From contig NZ_JAIQDE010000012.1 in the NCBI RefSeq assembly GCF_020037015.1, positions 124,001 to 188,000 of the forward strand: DNA of 64,000 nt, given 5' to 3'. A program made the translations under genes and the position numbers. Shown piece by piece: positions 37,656-48,197 of this stretch. The stretch is from Corallococcus sp. AS-1-6 (GTDB taxonomy: Bacteria; Myxococcota; Myxococcia; Myxococcales; Myxococcaceae). Each line of letters starts with the position of its first letter. Positions within the stretch are counted from its first letter, which is position 1. The notes under the pieces are model-generated. The model had not been told where the DNA came from, did not search any database, and saw only the letters and a list, made by a program, of their open reading frames with translations.

Positions 37656-39530
37656 TCAGCCGGGCCCGGGGGCCGGCGCGGCGGGCGCCTCCGGGAAGAG
37701 CAGCTCCAAATGGTACGTGCCGTCCACGCGGCTACTGCGCACGGGCAGGCCGCTTTCGTGGAAGACGTCCAGCATGGAGGTGTTCGTCACCAGGACGTCC
37801 GCCTGGAAGCCGGGGATGCCCCGGGCCATGGCGGCCTCGCGGATGCGCCGCATCAGCACCGTGCCCACGCCCCGCCCCTGCCAGTCGTCGCGGACCACGA
37901 AGGACACGTCCGCCAGGCGCGTGGCCGGGTCCACGATGTAGTGCACCACGCCCACCACCTCCTCCGTGCCGGGCGGGCATGCGACCAGGGCCATGTCGTG
38001 CTCGAAGTCCAGGTCCACCAGCCGTTGGATCTCCTCGTGCGGGTGCTCCTTCTTGAAGCCCATGAAGCGCCGGTAGCAGCTCTCTTGCGACAGGCCGTAC
38101 AGCAGGTCCTGCAGGGCGCGCTCGTCGGTGATGCGGGCCGCGCGGACGACCAGCGCGTCGTGCGACAGCGTGTGCTCCAGCCGCTCCTCCGCCCAGGGGT
38201 AGCGCGCGCGAGGGACCACTTGATCCGGCAGCACCCAGCGGCGGCCCTTGGCCTCGGCCAGCAGCTCCGCGCGGAAGTCCGGGTGGGCGACGTTGATGAG
38301 CGCGAGCGCGCGCTCCCGGATGCTCTTGCCCCAGAGCTCCGCGACGCCGTACTCCGTGACGACGGAGTGGACGTCCCCCCGGCTCGTCACGACGCCGGTG
38401 CCGGGCTCCAGCGCGAGCTGGATGCGGCTCACGGTGCCGCCGTGCGCGGTGGAGGGCAGCGCGATGATGGCCCGGCCTCCGGGGCTGCGGCTCGCGCCCC
38501 GGATGAAGTCCACCTGCCCGCCGATGCCGGAGTAGAAGCAGCCGCCCAGCGTGTCGGCCGCCACCTGGCCGGTGAGGTCCACCGCCAGGGCGGAGTTGAT
38601 GGCGACCATCCGCGCGTTGCGCGCCACCACCGCCGGGTCGTTGGTGTCGTCGCTCGGCCGCATCTCGATGGCCGGGTGGTCATGCGCCCACGCGTAGAGC
38701 CGCTGGCTGCCCATGATGAACGACGTGACGAGCTTGCCCGCGAGCACCGTCTTCCTGCGCCCGGTGATGACGCCCGCCTCCACCAGGTGCATGACGCCGT
38801 CGGAGAGCATCTCCGTGTGGATGCCCAGGTCGTGGTGGTTCACCAGCGCCGCCAGGACCGCGTCCGGGATCCTCCCGATGCCCGACTGCAGCGTGGCGCC
38901 ATCCGGGATGAGCCGGGCGACGTGCGCCCCGATGCTCCGGGACACCGCGTCGGGCGGCTCGGGGTGGACCTCCAGCAGCGGGAGCGACACCGGCACCAGG
39001 TGGTGGATGCGGCGCACGTCCAGGAACGAGTCCCCGTGCGTGCGCGGCATGTTCGGGTTGACCTCCGCGATGATGAGCGAGGCCGCGTCCACCGCGGCGC
39101 GCACGATGTCCACGGAGACGCCCAGGCTGACGTAGCCGTGGGCGTCCGGCGGGCTGACCTGGATGAGCGCCACGTCGATGCGGACCCGCCGGCTCCGGAT
39201 GAGCTCCGGAATCTCCGAGAGGAACACCGGCATGAAGTCCGCCCGCCCCTCCTGCACGGCCTGCCGCACGTTGGGCCCGATGAAGAAGGCCACGTGGCGG
39301 AAGCGCCCGGCCTGCGCGGGCTCCACGTAGGGCGCGGGCCCCAGCGTCAGCAGGTGCACCACCTCGTTGTCCGAGAGGGAGGGGCCCCGCTGCTCCACCA
39401 GGCCCCGCACCAGCGTCACCGGCTCGGCCGCGCCCGAGCCGATGAGGATGCGCCTCCCCGGCAGCACGGCGCGCAGGGCCTCCTCGGCCGTCCTCACCCG
39501 GTCCGCGTAGCGTCGAGTCCAGTCGTCCAT
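37656..39530 (-). CDS. Acetyl-CoA hydrolase/transferase fused to a GNAT domain
   Basis: A 624-residue two-domain protein from ATG 39530 (MDDWTRRYADRVRTAEEA). Residues 1 to about 430 form a class I CoA-transferase (acetate:CoA-transferase or acetyl-CoA hydrolase type) with QVSPPDAHGYVSLG, GATLQSGIGRIPDAVL, YSGIGGQVDFIRGA and catalytic Glu in VVTEYGVAELWGK. Residues about 440-600 are a GNAT acetyltransferase with the acetyl-CoA motif VRDDWQGRGVGTVLM. This fusion suggests acyl-CoA flux coupled to protein or self acetylation. It is divergent from the PEP synthase gene (134-bp gap) and heads the stress-protein and GT4 operon. Confidence 0.9.
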   Translation of the reverse strand: MDDWTRRYADRVRTAEEALRAVLPGRRILIGSGAAEPVTLVRGLVEQRGPSLSDNEVVHLLTLGPAPYVEPAQAGRFRHVAFFIGPNVRQAVQEGRADFMPVFLSEIPELIRSRRVRIDVALIQVSPPDAHGYVSLGVSVDIVRAAVDAASLIIAEVNPNMPRTHGDSFLDVRRIHHLVPVSLPLLEVHPEPPDAVSRSIGAHVARLIPDGATLQSGIGRIPDAVLAALVNHHDLGIHTEMLSDGVMHLVEAGVITGRRKTVLAGKLVTSFIMGSQRLYAWAHDHPAIEMRPSDDTNDPAVVARNARMVAINSALAVDLTGQVAADTLGGCFYSGIGGQVDFIRGASRSPGGRAIIALPSTAHGGTVSRIQLALEPGTGVVTSRGDVHSVVTEYGVAELWGKSIRERALALINVAHPDFRAELLAEAKGRRWVLPDQVVPRARYPWAEERLEHTLSHDALVVRAARITDERALQDLLYGLSQESCYRRFMGFKKEHPHEEIQRLVDLDFEHDMALVACPPGTEEVVGVVHYIVDPATRLADVSFVVRDDWQGRGVGTVLMRRIREAAMARGIPGFQADVLVTNTSMLDVFHESGLPVRSSRVDGTYHLELLFPEAPAAPAPGPG

Positions 39531-39664
39531 ACCGGTGCGGATAAGCACGGGGCGCGGCCTCCGCGCGCGGGGGCGGTCAGGCTCGCGGGGTCCCTGCTCC
39601 CCTGACGGTGTACGTCCAGGAGGCGCCAGCCCCAGCTTGGAAGAAGCGCGAGGAGCCCAAGACC

Positions 39665-42007
39665 ATGGATCCGTCCCTTCCCCCCGAGCCCTCTCTCCAG
39701 ACACCGGAGCCCCGTCCGGCCCCTCCCCCGTCCATCCTCTGGTTCGACAGCCTGTCCCGCGAGGACGTGGCCCAGGCCGGAGGCAAGGGCGCCAACCTGG
39801 GCGAGCTGACCCGCGCCGGGCTGCCCGTGCCCCCGGGCTTCGTCATCACCGCCGCCGCCTTCCACCAGGCGATGGAGCCCGTGCGCGCCCGGCTGCGCGA
39901 GCTGTGGGAGCAAGTCGACCCGGATGACACGCGGTCGCTCGCCGGGGTCACGGAGTCGCTGCGCGCGCTCGTGCTCCAGGCGCCCCTGCCCGACTGGCTG
40001 GAGACCGCCATCCTCGCCGCCTACCACCGGCTGAGGGAGGGCGCCGCGGTGGCGGTGCGCTCGTCCGCCACGGCGGAGGACACCACCACCACCTCCTTCG
40101 CGGGCATGCACGAGTCGTTCACCAACGTGGTGGGCGATGACGCGCTCCTCGGCCGCGTGCGCGCGTGCTGGGCGTCCGCCTTTGGCCCGCGCGTGGTGGC
40201 CTACCGCAAGGCGCAGGGGCTCACGGAGCTGCCGGAGATCGCCGTGGTGGTGCAGGCCATGGTGGACTCGACGCGCTCGGGCGTCATGTTCACCGTGGAC
40301 CCCACCACCGGCAACCGCCGGCACCTCGTCATCGAGGGGGCCTTCGGCCTGGGAGAGGTCGTCGTGGGGGGACAGGTGGAGCCCGACACGCACGTCGTGG
40401 ACCGCGAGGGGCCGCGCCTGCTGGAGACACGCGTGGGCGTGAAGTCCTTCCAGTGGGTGCGCGACGGCGTGGGCCGGGAGAAGCGCGAGGAGCTCCCTCC
40501 GGAGCGGGCCCGCGCGCGGGTGCTCAAGGACGTGGAGGTGCTGGAGCTGGCGCGGCTGGGGATGCGCGTGGAGCGGCACTACGGCTCCCCCCAGGACATC
40601 GAGTGGGCGGAGCAGGACGGCCGCTTCTACCTGGTCCAGTCGCGGCCGGTGACGACGGGCGCCGCCGCCGCGCCGGAGGCCCCGGAGCCTGGCGCGTCCA
40701 CGGGCAAGGCGCGGGTGAGCGGCCTGGGCGCGTCTCCCGGCGTGGTCTCCGGCCGCGTGCGGGTGCTGCGCGACGCGAAGGAGGGCTCCAGGCTGGAGGC
40801 CGGTGAAATCCTCGTGGCGCCCATGACTTCTCCGGACTGGGTGCCCACGCTGCGGCGCGCGGGGGCGGTCGTCACCGACAGCGGCGGCATGACGTGCCAC
40901 GCGGCCATCGTCAGCCGCGAGCTGCGCAAGCCCTGCGTGGTGGGCACCCGCACCGCCACGAAGGTCCTGCGCGACGGGGAGGAGGTCACCGTGGATGGCG
41001 CCGCCGGCACCGTGCGCGAGGGCCGCGTCCGGGAAGCGCCCTCCGTGGCGGTGGTGGGGACCCCCGCACCCCAGGCGGCCCCCCGGGAGGCCCTGGGGCC
41101 GGAGGCGCTGGGCACGCGGCTCTACGTGAACCTGGCCCTGCCGGGACAGGCCCGGGAGGCGGCGGCGCTCCCGGTGGACGGCGTGGGGCTGCTGCGGGCG
41201 GAGTTCATGCTCACCGAGGCCCTGGGCGGCGTGCACCCGCGCAAGCTCATCGCCGAGGGGAGGAGCCGCGAGTTCGTCGAGCGGATGTCCCAGGCGCTCC
41301 TGACCATCACCCGCGCCTTCCGGGGCCGCCCGGTCGTGTACCGGACCACGGACTTCCGCACGAACGAGTTCCGGGGGCTGGAGGGCGGCGACGCGTACGA
41401 GACCGTCGAGGCCAACCCGATGATCGGCTTCCGGGGCTGCTACCGCTACCTGCGCGAGCCCGAGGTGTTCCAGTTGGAGCTGGAGGTGCTCGCCCGCGTG
41501 CGGGACGAGACGCCCAACCTGCACCTGATGATTCCCTTCGTGAGGACGAAGTGGGAGCTGGAGGCGTGCCTGGAGGCCGTGGACGCGAGCCCCCTGGGAC
41601 ACCACCGGGGGATGGAGCGCTGGGTGATGGCGGAGGTGCCCTCCGTCGTCTACCGCATCCCGGAGTACGCGCGCATGGGCATCACCGGCGTGTCCATCGG
41701 CTCCAACGACCTGACGCAGCTCATGCTGGGCGTGGACCGGGACTCGGAGTCGTGCGCGGAGCTCTTCGACGAGGAGGACGCGGCGGTGCTGGACGCCATC
41801 GTCCGCATCATCCGGGCCAGCCGCGAGGCGGGCATCACGGCGTCCCTGTGCGGACAGGCCCCGTCCAACCGGCCCGCCTTCGCGGAGCACCTGGTCCGCG
41901 CGGGCATCACCTCCGTGTCGGTGGACCCGGCGGCCGTCGGCGCGACCCGCGCGGCCGTGGCGGCGGCGGAGCGGCGGCTCCTGCTGGAGTCCGCCCTGCG
42001 CCGGTAG
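39665..42007 (+). CDS. ppsA: Phosphoenolpyruvate synthase
   Basis: A 780-residue cytosolic enzyme that converts pyruvate, ATP and water to PEP, AMP and Pi. The start is ATG 39665, with GAGGAG 9-14 nt upstream. The N-terminal ATP-grasp domain has [39 protein letters not shown] and [11 protein letters not shown]. The phosphohistidine loop [15 protein letters not shown] has its His near residue 411. The C-terminal PEP barrel has [45 protein letters not shown] and SLCGQAPS with the catalytic Cys. It allows gluconeogenesis from lactate or amino acids. It is convergent, 7 nt apart, with the histidine kinase gene. Confidence 0.95.
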   Translation: MDPSLPPEPSLQTPEPRPAPPPSILWFDSLSREDVAQAGGKGANLGELTRAGLPVPPGFVITAAAFHQAMEPVRARLRELWEQVDPDDTRSLAGVTESLRALVLQAPLPDWLETAILAAYHRLREGAAVAVRSSATAEDTTTTSFAGMHESFTNVVGDDALLGRVRACWASAFGPRVVAYRKAQGLTELPEIAVVVQAMVDSTRSGVMFTVDPTTGNRRHLVIEGAFGLGEVVVGGQVEPDTHVVDREGPRLLETRVGVKSFQWVRDGVGREKREELPPERARARVLKDVEVLELARLGMRVERHYGSPQDIEWAEQDGRFYLVQSRPVTTGAAAAPEAPEPGASTGKARVSGLGASPGVVSGRVRVLRDAKEGSRLEAGEILVAPMTSPDWVPTLRRAGAVVTDSGGMTCHAAIVSRELRKPCVVGTRTATKVLRDGEEVTVDGAAGTVREGRVREAPSVAVVGTPAPQAAPREALGPEALGTRLYVNLALPGQAREAAALPVDGVGLLRAEFMLTEALGGVHPRKLIAEGRSREFVERMSQALLTITRAFRGRPVVYRTTDFRTNEFRGLEGGDAYETVEANPMIGFRGCYRYLREPEVFQLELEVLARVRDETPNLHLMIPFVRTKWELEACLEAVDASPLGHHRGMERWVMAEVPSVVYRIPEYARMGITGVSIGSNDLTQLMLGVDRDSESCAELFDEEDAAVLDAIVRIIRASREAGITASLCGQAPSNRPAFAEHLVRAGITSVSVDPAAVGATRAAVAAAERRLLLESALRR

Positions 42008-42014
42008 GCCTGCC

Positions 42015-44834
42015 TCAGGCGTACGTCCCGGCGTGCGCCTCCGCGCCCTCCGCCAGGGGCAGCGTGAAGAAGAACGTGCTGCCCACGCCGGGCGCGCTGT
42101 CCACGCCGACCTGACCGCCGTGGGCCTCCACCAGCCCCTTCACGATGGCGAGCCCCAGCCCCGCGCCCTCCTTGCGCTTCGGTCCGGCCTGCCAGAAGCG
42201 CTCGAAGATGCGCGGCCGGTCCTCCGCCGAGATGCCGGGGCCCGTGTCGCTCACCAGGAAGCGCACCTGGCCCGCCTCCGGCTGGACGCGCAGGAGCACC
42301 CGGCCGCCCTCGGGCGTGAACTTGAGCGCGTTGCCCAGCAGGTTGGAGAGGATCTGCGACAGCCGCTGCGGATCCGCCAGGACGCGGGGCACGCCCTCCG
42401 GCACGTGGGCCTGGAGGCTGAGCGACCTGGACTCCGCGAGCCCCCGGTGCTGCTCCAGGGCGTCCTGGATGAGCGGCGCCACCTCCAGCGGCGCGCGCTC
42501 CACCGTCAGGCTCCCGCCCTCCATCCGGGCCACGTCCAGCAGGTCCTGGATGAGCCGGTTCGCCCGCTGGACCGACTTCTGGAGGGTCTCCAGGCGCGGC
42601 CGGGCGCGGTCGCCTGGAGGCAGGTGCTTCTCCATCATCGTCGCGCTGAGCTGGATGACGTTGAGCGGGGCGCGCAGGTCGTGCGCCACGATGCGCAGGA
42701 CCTCCTCGCGCATGCCGATGGCCTGCTCGGCCCGCTCGAAGAGGCCGGCGTTGTCGATGGCGAGCGCCGCGCGCCGGGCGAGCTCCTCCGCCTGGGCCTG
42801 CTCCCGGGCTCCGTAGCGGCGCCCTTCCCCGGACATCGCGAACAGGATGACGCCCAGGTTCCGCTCCCGGCTGCGCAGCGGCACGATGAGGGCCGAGCGC
42901 AGCGGCAGCGGCTCCCGGTGCCCGGCGTCCACCGCGGCCGCGTCGAACATCCCGGGCGGCACCTCCGCCAGCAGCAGGGTCCTCCCCGTGCGCTGCACGG
43001 AGGCGATGAGCGGGGCCGGCAAGAGGGACTCCGGCCCGTGCGCCGCGTCCAGCGCCCGCAGCCGCTCCGCCGTGCGCGCGTCCGAGGCCGCGTGCGCGGT
43101 CCGGTGGACGCGCCCGCTCGCGTCCAGGCAGGCCACCACGCACCAGTCCGCCAGCGCCGGCACGGCGAGCGACGCCACCGTGGCCAGCGTCGTGCGGGAT
43201 GACAGCGACGCCGCGAGCCGCGGCCCCACGTCCGCGAGGAAGCGCCAGGCCTGCGCCAGGTCCTGGCGCTCCGTGATGTCCTGCATCTGCGAGATGAAGT
43301 GGAGCGGCATGCCCCGCGCGTCACGCACCACCGCGCTCCAGATGAGGATGGCGATGCGGCGGCCATCCTTGCGCACGTAGTGCTTCTCCCGCTGGAAGGA
43401 GGACAGCTCCCCCTGGCGCATCCGCTTGGCGTACTCCACGTCCATCGCCAGGTCCTCCGGCGCGGTGAGGTCCTGGAACGACCGGTGGAGCATCTCGTCC
43501 CGCGAGTAGCCCACCAGGTCGCAGAGCGCCGCGTTCACGTGGAGGAAGCGGCCATCCAGCCCCACCAGCGCCATGCCGACGGGCGCGCCCTCGAACGCGG
43601 TGCGGAAGCGCTCCTCGCTCAGGCGCAGCAGGTCCTCCGCCTTCCGCCGCGCGCTGATGTCCCGGAGGATGACGGTGAGCCACAGCGTGCCCTCCACGTC
43701 CAGCTTCATGATGCTGGCCTCCGCCGGGAAGGACTCTCCGCCGCGGCGCTGCCCGAGGATGGGCAGCCGCTCCCCCATGTGCCGGGACATCGCCGTGCCC
43801 TGCGCGAAGCGCCGCACGTGCTCCCGATGGACGGCCCGGAGGTTCTCCGGGAGGAGGATGTCCAGCGGCTGGCCCAGGACCTCCCGCGCGGAGTAGCCGA
43901 AGATGCGCTCCGCGCTCGCGTTGAACAGGACGATGCGCTGCTCCGCGTCGATGGAGATGATGGCGTCCGCGGCGTGGGTGACGATGCCCCCGAAGCGCGC
44001 CTCCGACAGCCGCAGCGACTGCTCCACCCCCCGCCGGCTCGCGTCCAGCCGGGAGAGGGCGTTCGCGTTCCAGAGGACCACGGCGAGGAAGGCCGCCATC
44101 GTCAGGAGCACGAAGAGCGTGATGCCCTCGGTGGTGCCGTAGAGCCCCAGCCGCTCCCCCAGGAGCCGGACGGCGCCCGCCGCGGGCACGACCAGCAGGA
44201 CCGCGAGCAGCAGCCGCCGCGCCGAGTGGCCCCCGAAGTCCTCGCGCAGCAGCACGCCCGTCAGCCCGCGGTCCGGGTGGAGCGAGAGCAGCCCTCCCGA
44301 CAGCAGCAGCAGGGCCAGCGACAGGAGGAGTCCCGGCGCCCTGGAGACCCCCGTCACGGTGTTCAGGGGGGGCAACCCGAACCAGTGCCCCTGGTACAGC
44401 CCTCCGACGAGGCCCCACACCGCGAGCAGCGCGGCGCACGTGGCCAGCCACCGCGCGGGGTACCCGCCCTGGCGCGTGCGCAGGTGCAACGTCCCGAGCG
44501 ACAGCCCCGTGAACAGCAGGCCCAGCCCGCCGCCAGGGTTGCCCCGGGTGAGCTCCGCGACGCCCAGGACCACGACCCCGGCCGCCAGCACCCGCCCCAC
44601 CGCGCGCCGCGCGCCACGCGCCTCCTGGGAGTGGAGCAGCCAGAGCGCGCCTCCCGCGAACATCAGGCCCCAGCCGTCCCAGGGAGGAGGACGGCCCGGG
44701 CCCGTGGAGGACGACAGGGCCTGGCCCCCCACCAGGAGCGCGCCCGCCAGGAGCGAGAACGCGCTCGCCACGGTGGCGACCTTCGCGAGCCCCCGCCAGA
44801 ACAGGGGCGGGGTGACGGGAGGCGGACTCGTCAT
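42015..44834 (-). CDS. Membrane sensor histidine kinase with two PAS and one GAF domain
   Basis: A 939-residue kinase. The first 275 residues have about eight hydrophobic segments, an integral sensor. PAS1 (about 290-400) has IISIDAEQRIVLFNASAERI and PAS2 (about 415-530) has VGMALVGLDGRFLHVNAAL. A GAF domain (545-690) contains LIVPLRSRERNLGVILF. The HisKA box is VLRIVAHDLRAPLNVIQLSA (His near residue 715). The HATPase has NLLGNALKFTPEGG, VSDTGPGISAEDRPRIFERF and GAGLGLAIVKGLVEAHGG. No response regulator lies nearby, so it is an orphan kinase. Its ATG overlaps the ATPase stop (44831-44834), linking sensing to ion transport. Confidence 0.93.
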   Translation of the reverse strand: MTSPPPVTPPLFWRGLAKVATVASAFSLLAGALLVGGQALSSSTGPGRPPPWDGWGLMFAGGALWLLHSQEARGARRAVGRVLAAGVVVLGVAELTRGNPGGGLGLLFTGLSLGTLHLRTRQGGYPARWLATCAALLAVWGLVGGLYQGHWFGLPPLNTVTGVSRAPGLLLSLALLLLSGGLLSLHPDRGLTGVLLREDFGGHSARRLLLAVLLVVPAAGAVRLLGERLGLYGTTEGITLFVLLTMAAFLAVVLWNANALSRLDASRRGVEQSLRLSEARFGGIVTHAADAIISIDAEQRIVLFNASAERIFGYSAREVLGQPLDILLPENLRAVHREHVRRFAQGTAMSRHMGERLPILGQRRGGESFPAEASIMKLDVEGTLWLTVILRDISARRKAEDLLRLSEERFRTAFEGAPVGMALVGLDGRFLHVNAALCDLVGYSRDEMLHRSFQDLTAPEDLAMDVEYAKRMRQGELSSFQREKHYVRKDGRRIAILIWSAVVRDARGMPLHFISQMQDITERQDLAQAWRFLADVGPRLAASLSSRTTLATVASLAVPALADWCVVACLDASGRVHRTAHAASDARTAERLRALDAAHGPESLLPAPLIASVQRTGRTLLLAEVPPGMFDAAAVDAGHREPLPLRSALIVPLRSRERNLGVILFAMSGEGRRYGAREQAQAEELARRAALAIDNAGLFERAEQAIGMREEVLRIVAHDLRAPLNVIQLSATMMEKHLPPGDRARPRLETLQKSVQRANRLIQDLLDVARMEGGSLTVERAPLEVAPLIQDALEQHRGLAESRSLSLQAHVPEGVPRVLADPQRLSQILSNLLGNALKFTPEGGRVLLRVQPEAGQVRFLVSDTGPGISAEDRPRIFERFWQAGPKRKEGAGLGLAIVKGLVEAHGGQVGVDSAPGVGSTFFFTLPLAEGAEAHAGTYA

Positions 44835-47362
44835 GAGGCCCCCGGGGCCGGCGTGCGCCGGCCGGTGCGCCACCGGTGGCCCCGGAGCAGGCCGCCCCGC
44901 GCGCGCGGCCCCGCGACGAGCAGGGGCACCAGCGGGGCGGCGACGGCGACGAGGACCCGGCCCCAGTCGCGAGCACCGGGCGGGTGCAGCCCCACGAGCG
45001 CGGCCAGCGCGGGCACCTGGATGAGCAGCACGGAGAGCCCCAGCGACAGGCCGCAGACCCACCGCGCGGTGCGGGTCCGCAGCCGGGTGAGCACGGCCGC
45101 GAAGGTGGCGCTCGCCAGCGTGAGCGTGGCCATCGCCACCGCCCGCGCGCGCTCGATGTCGTTGCCCTCCGACAGGCACCGCGCGAAGGCCCAGACGAGC
45201 CCGCACGCCAACAGCACGCCCACCGCCGTGAGCAGGGTCCACTCCCGCCAGGAGAAGAAGCGCGCCGCGGGCCTCGCGCGCAGCGGGGTGAGCCGCCCGG
45301 GCCGCGCGGCCGCCTGGAAGGCCAGCATCGCGGTGGGGTGGATGATGAGCTCCAGCCACACGATGTGGATGGGCAGGTACAGCAGCGGCTTGCCCCAGAG
45401 CGGCACCAGCGCCGCCGTGCCCACCAGCGGGATGTGGATGAGCAGCAGGTAGAGGAAGCAGCGCTGGAGGTTGGAGAAGAGCTGGCGGCCCTCCGCGATG
45501 GCGCGCACCAGCGTGCCGAAGTCGTCGTTGAGCAGCACGATGGAGGACGCCTCGCGGGCGCTGCGCGTCCCCCGCTCCCCCATGGCGATGCCCACGTCCG
45601 CGACCTGGAGCGCCGGCACGTCGTTCACCCCGTCCCCCGTGGCGGCCACCACCTCGCCCTGTCTCCGGAGCGCCTTCACCAGCGCGTACTTCTGGGCGGG
45701 CAGCGCGCGCGCCACCACGTCCACGGGGGGCACCCTCCCCGTGTCGTCCAGCCGCGCCACCAGGGCCTCTCCCGTGAGCACCACCGGGTGCTCGCCTCCC
45801 AGCCCCAGCCGCCTTGCGACCGCGAGCGCCGTCCGGGGGTGGTCGCCGGTCACCATCACCGTGCGCAGCCCCGCGTCGCGGCACTCCCGCACCGCCTCCT
45901 CCACGCCCGCGCGCACCGGGTCCTCGCACCCCACGAGCCCCACGAAGTCGAAGCCCCGGTCCGGCTCACCGCCATGCCAGTGCGCCGCGTCCAGCGTCCG
46001 GCTCGCGCACGCGATGACCTTGTGGCCCTCGCGCGCGAGCGCGTCCACGCGAAGCGCCCACTCCCGCCGGGCGTCCTCGGACAACGCGCACAGGTCCAGC
46101 ACCCGCTCCGGCGCGCCCTTCACCGCGGCGAGCAGCGTCCCCGCGCCCTGCCGCACCACCGCCGTCTCGCGCTGGCGCTCCTCGGTGAAGGGGAAGGTGG
46201 CCTCGCGGGTGGGAGCGGGCAGCTCCGGCAGGTCCCGCGCGCCCGCCTCCAACAGCGCCACGTCCAGCGGATCCTTCCCCTCCTCCCGGGACGCCAGCAC
46301 CGCGGTCCGCAGCAGCGCCTGGGGCGAGGTCCCGGGGGCAGGCAGCAGCCGGGCCACCCGCAGGAGCCCCTCCGTCAGCGTGCCCGTCTTGTCCGAGCAC
46401 ACGCAGCTCACGCGGCCGATGTTCTCCACGGAGATGGCCTGGCGCACCAGCGCCTGCCGCCGGGCCAGGCGGTACACCCCCGCGCCCAGGAAGAACGTGA
46501 GGGCCACCGGGAACTCCTCGGGCAGCGCCGCCACGCCGAGCGTCGCCGCGCTCAAGAGCGCGTCCAGCCACCCGAACCCCTGGCGCAGGCGGACGAGCGC
46601 CAGCACCACGCAGAGCGACGCGGCCACGCCCACCAGCACCGCCACCAGGTGCGCCACCGCGTGCTGGAGCGGCGTCCGCGCCCGCCCCTCCTGCCCCGCC
46701 GAGCGGATGATGCTCCCGTAGAGCGTCTCCTGACCGGTGGAGACGACGCGCACCCAGGCCGTCCCGGTGAGCAGCCGCGTGCCCGCGAGCCCCCAGTGCG
46801 TCGAGTCCACCGGCGGCTCCGAGCCGGGCGGGAGGCGCTCCAACGGCCGCTTGCGCACGGGCAGCGACTCGCCGGTGAGCGAGGACTCCTCGGCCTGCAG
46901 GCCCTGCCCCCGCACGACCAGCCCATCCGCGGGGAACGTGCCGCCTGCCTCCACGCGCACGAGGTCTCCGGGCACCACGTCCTCCGCCGGCACCTCCACC
47001 TCATGGCCGTCGCGAGACACCGTGGCGCGCTCGGCCAGGCGTCCGCGCAGGCCCTCGGTGGAGGCCTGGGTCCGGTGGTGCAGGTAGACGTCCATGCCCA
47101 TCAGCGGCACGAGGGCCAGCAGCATCACCCCGCCATTCACCTGCTCGCCCAGGGCGAAGTAGAGGGCGCTCGTGCCCACGAGGAACCAGAGCATCGGGTC
47201 GCTCGCGGCCTCGCGCACGCTCTGGAGCGCGGAGCGGGGAGGCCGGCCCCGCACGTCGTTACGGCCGTAGCGCACGCGGCGCGCCAACACTTCATCCGCC
47301 CCCAGGCCACGCACGTCTTCCCAGCCCTGAGGCAGGCGATCGACTGGAACCAGGACTCGCAT
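44831..47362 (-). CDS. P-type ATPase, PEEFP subgroup
   Basis: An 843-residue P-type ATPase from ATG 47362 (MRVLVPVDRLPQG). It has TGESLPV in the actuator, PEEFP in M4, CVCSDKTGTLTEG as the phosphorylation site, KGAPERVLDL, VMVTGDHPRTALAV and TGDGVNDVPALQVADVG. M6 reads WLELIIHPTAMLAFQ, where relatives known to me have ELIIDP..; the Asp is replaced by His. The ion cannot be named. It is divergent from the flavodoxin gene across a 199-bp gap and is translated together with the histidine kinase. Only a few bacterial groups carry this PEEFP type. Confidence 0.92.
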   Translation of the reverse strand: MRVLVPVDRLPQGWEDVRGLGADEVLARRVRYGRNDVRGRPPRSALQSVREAASDPMLWFLVGTSALYFALGEQVNGGVMLLALVPLMGMDVYLHHRTQASTEGLRGRLAERATVSRDGHEVEVPAEDVVPGDLVRVEAGGTFPADGLVVRGQGLQAEESSLTGESLPVRKRPLERLPPGSEPPVDSTHWGLAGTRLLTGTAWVRVVSTGQETLYGSIIRSAGQEGRARTPLQHAVAHLVAVLVGVAASLCVVLALVRLRQGFGWLDALLSAATLGVAALPEEFPVALTFFLGAGVYRLARRQALVRQAISVENIGRVSCVCSDKTGTLTEGLLRVARLLPAPGTSPQALLRTAVLASREEGKDPLDVALLEAGARDLPELPAPTREATFPFTEERQRETAVVRQGAGTLLAAVKGAPERVLDLCALSEDARREWALRVDALAREGHKVIACASRTLDAAHWHGGEPDRGFDFVGLVGCEDPVRAGVEEAVRECRDAGLRTVMVTGDHPRTALAVARRLGLGGEHPVVLTGEALVARLDDTGRVPPVDVVARALPAQKYALVKALRRQGEVVAATGDGVNDVPALQVADVGIAMGERGTRSAREASSIVLLNDDFGTLVRAIAEGRQLFSNLQRCFLYLLLIHIPLVGTAALVPLWGKPLLYLPIHIVWLELIIHPTAMLAFQAAARPGRLTPLRARPAARFFSWREWTLLTAVGVLLACGLVWAFARCLSEGNDIERARAVAMATLTLASATFAAVLTRLRTRTARWVCGLSLGLSVLLIQVPALAALVGLHPPGARDWGRVLVAVAAPLVPLLVAGPRARGGLLRGHRWRTGRRTPAPGAS

Positions 47363-47561
47363 GACGCCCCCGGAAGAAGCTGGGGTCCTGAACGGGCGTC
47401 GGCAACGCGTCCGGTCCCCCGTGAGCCCCTTGGGACACGGGCGGCACGTCGCGCAGCCGCGGACGGGCCGTGCCGCCGGGAGGGACGCCTGGCCGCGGCC
47501 TCCTTGCGCCCGCGCTCCGGCCGCTCCACGCATCAGGGTGGACTCATGCGGGAGGGCACGG

Positions 47562-48098
47562 ATGCGGATCCTCATCACCTCTGGAAGCAAGCTGGGCGGG
47601 ACCCGGGAGATCGCCGGCCTGCTCGCCCGGGTCCTGCGGGACGAGGGCTTCGACGCGGAGACGACACCGCCGGAGGCCGTCGACTCCGTGCGCGCCTACG
47701 ACGCCGTCATCGTCGGAGGCGGGCTCTACGCCAACCGCTGGCACCGGCAGGCCCGGCGCTTCGTGCACCGGCACCTCCACGAGCTGCGCGAGCGGCCCGT
47801 GTGGTTCTTCTCCAGCGGACCGCTCGACGACTCGGCGTCGCGGGAGCGCATCCCGCCCACGCACCAGGTCCAGGCGCTCATGGAGCAGGTGGGCGCGCGG
47901 GGCCACGCGACGTTTGGAGGAAGACTGGAGCGCGACGCCCGGGGCTTCATCGCCCGGTCCATGGCACGCGAGCACTCGGGGGACTGGCGGGACCCCGAGC
48001 GGATCGCCCGGTGGGCGCGGAGCGTGGCCGCGGAGCTGCGGGAGGCCGCGCGGCCGCTGGGCGGCTTCGAGTCCATGGGCGAGGAGTCACCGCGATGA
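47562..48098 (+). CDS. Flavodoxin-domain protein, HemG/protoporphyrinogen oxidase-like
   Basis: A 178-residue protein from ATG 47562 (MRILITSGSKLGGTREIA). The FMN phosphate loop is SGSKLGGT, followed by YDAVIVGGGLYANRW, HLHELRERPVWFFSSGPLDD and the C-terminal helix WARSVAAELREA. It resembles HemG-type menaquinone-dependent protoporphyrinogen oxidases and the small flavodoxins of low-oxygen regulons. True HemG activity is uncertain. It is convergent with nothing; the stress-protein gene follows on the same strand after 99 nt. Confidence 0.8.
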   Translation: MRILITSGSKLGGTREIAGLLARVLRDEGFDAETTPPEAVDSVRAYDAVIVGGGLYANRWHRQARRFVHRHLHELRERPVWFFSSGPLDDSASRERIPPTHQVQALMEQVGARGHATFGGRLERDARGFIARSMAREHSGDWRDPERIARWARSVAAELREAARPLGGFESMGEESPR

Positions 48099-48197
48099 CG
48101 GCGGAGCCTCCTGACGTGCGCCGCGTCCGCTGCCTGCGCGTGGGCCTCCCTCGCTTGCGAGGTGACTAGCTTGGAGGGGCGACTGCAAGGAGAGGCC

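Noticed and set aside
44876-48169. 1097-codon plus-strand frame over the second ATPase
   Set aside because: Shadow of a minus-strand ATPase with full motifs; composition is random Arg/His/Gln.
48095-48169. 24-codon ORF starting within the flavodoxin stop
   Set aside because: Very short and without RBS or hydrophobic or conserved content; probably leader DNA of the stress-protein gene.
48143-48176. Sigma-54-like TGG...TTGC before the stress protein
   Set aside because: Spacing is 13 instead of the required 10 between GG and GC.
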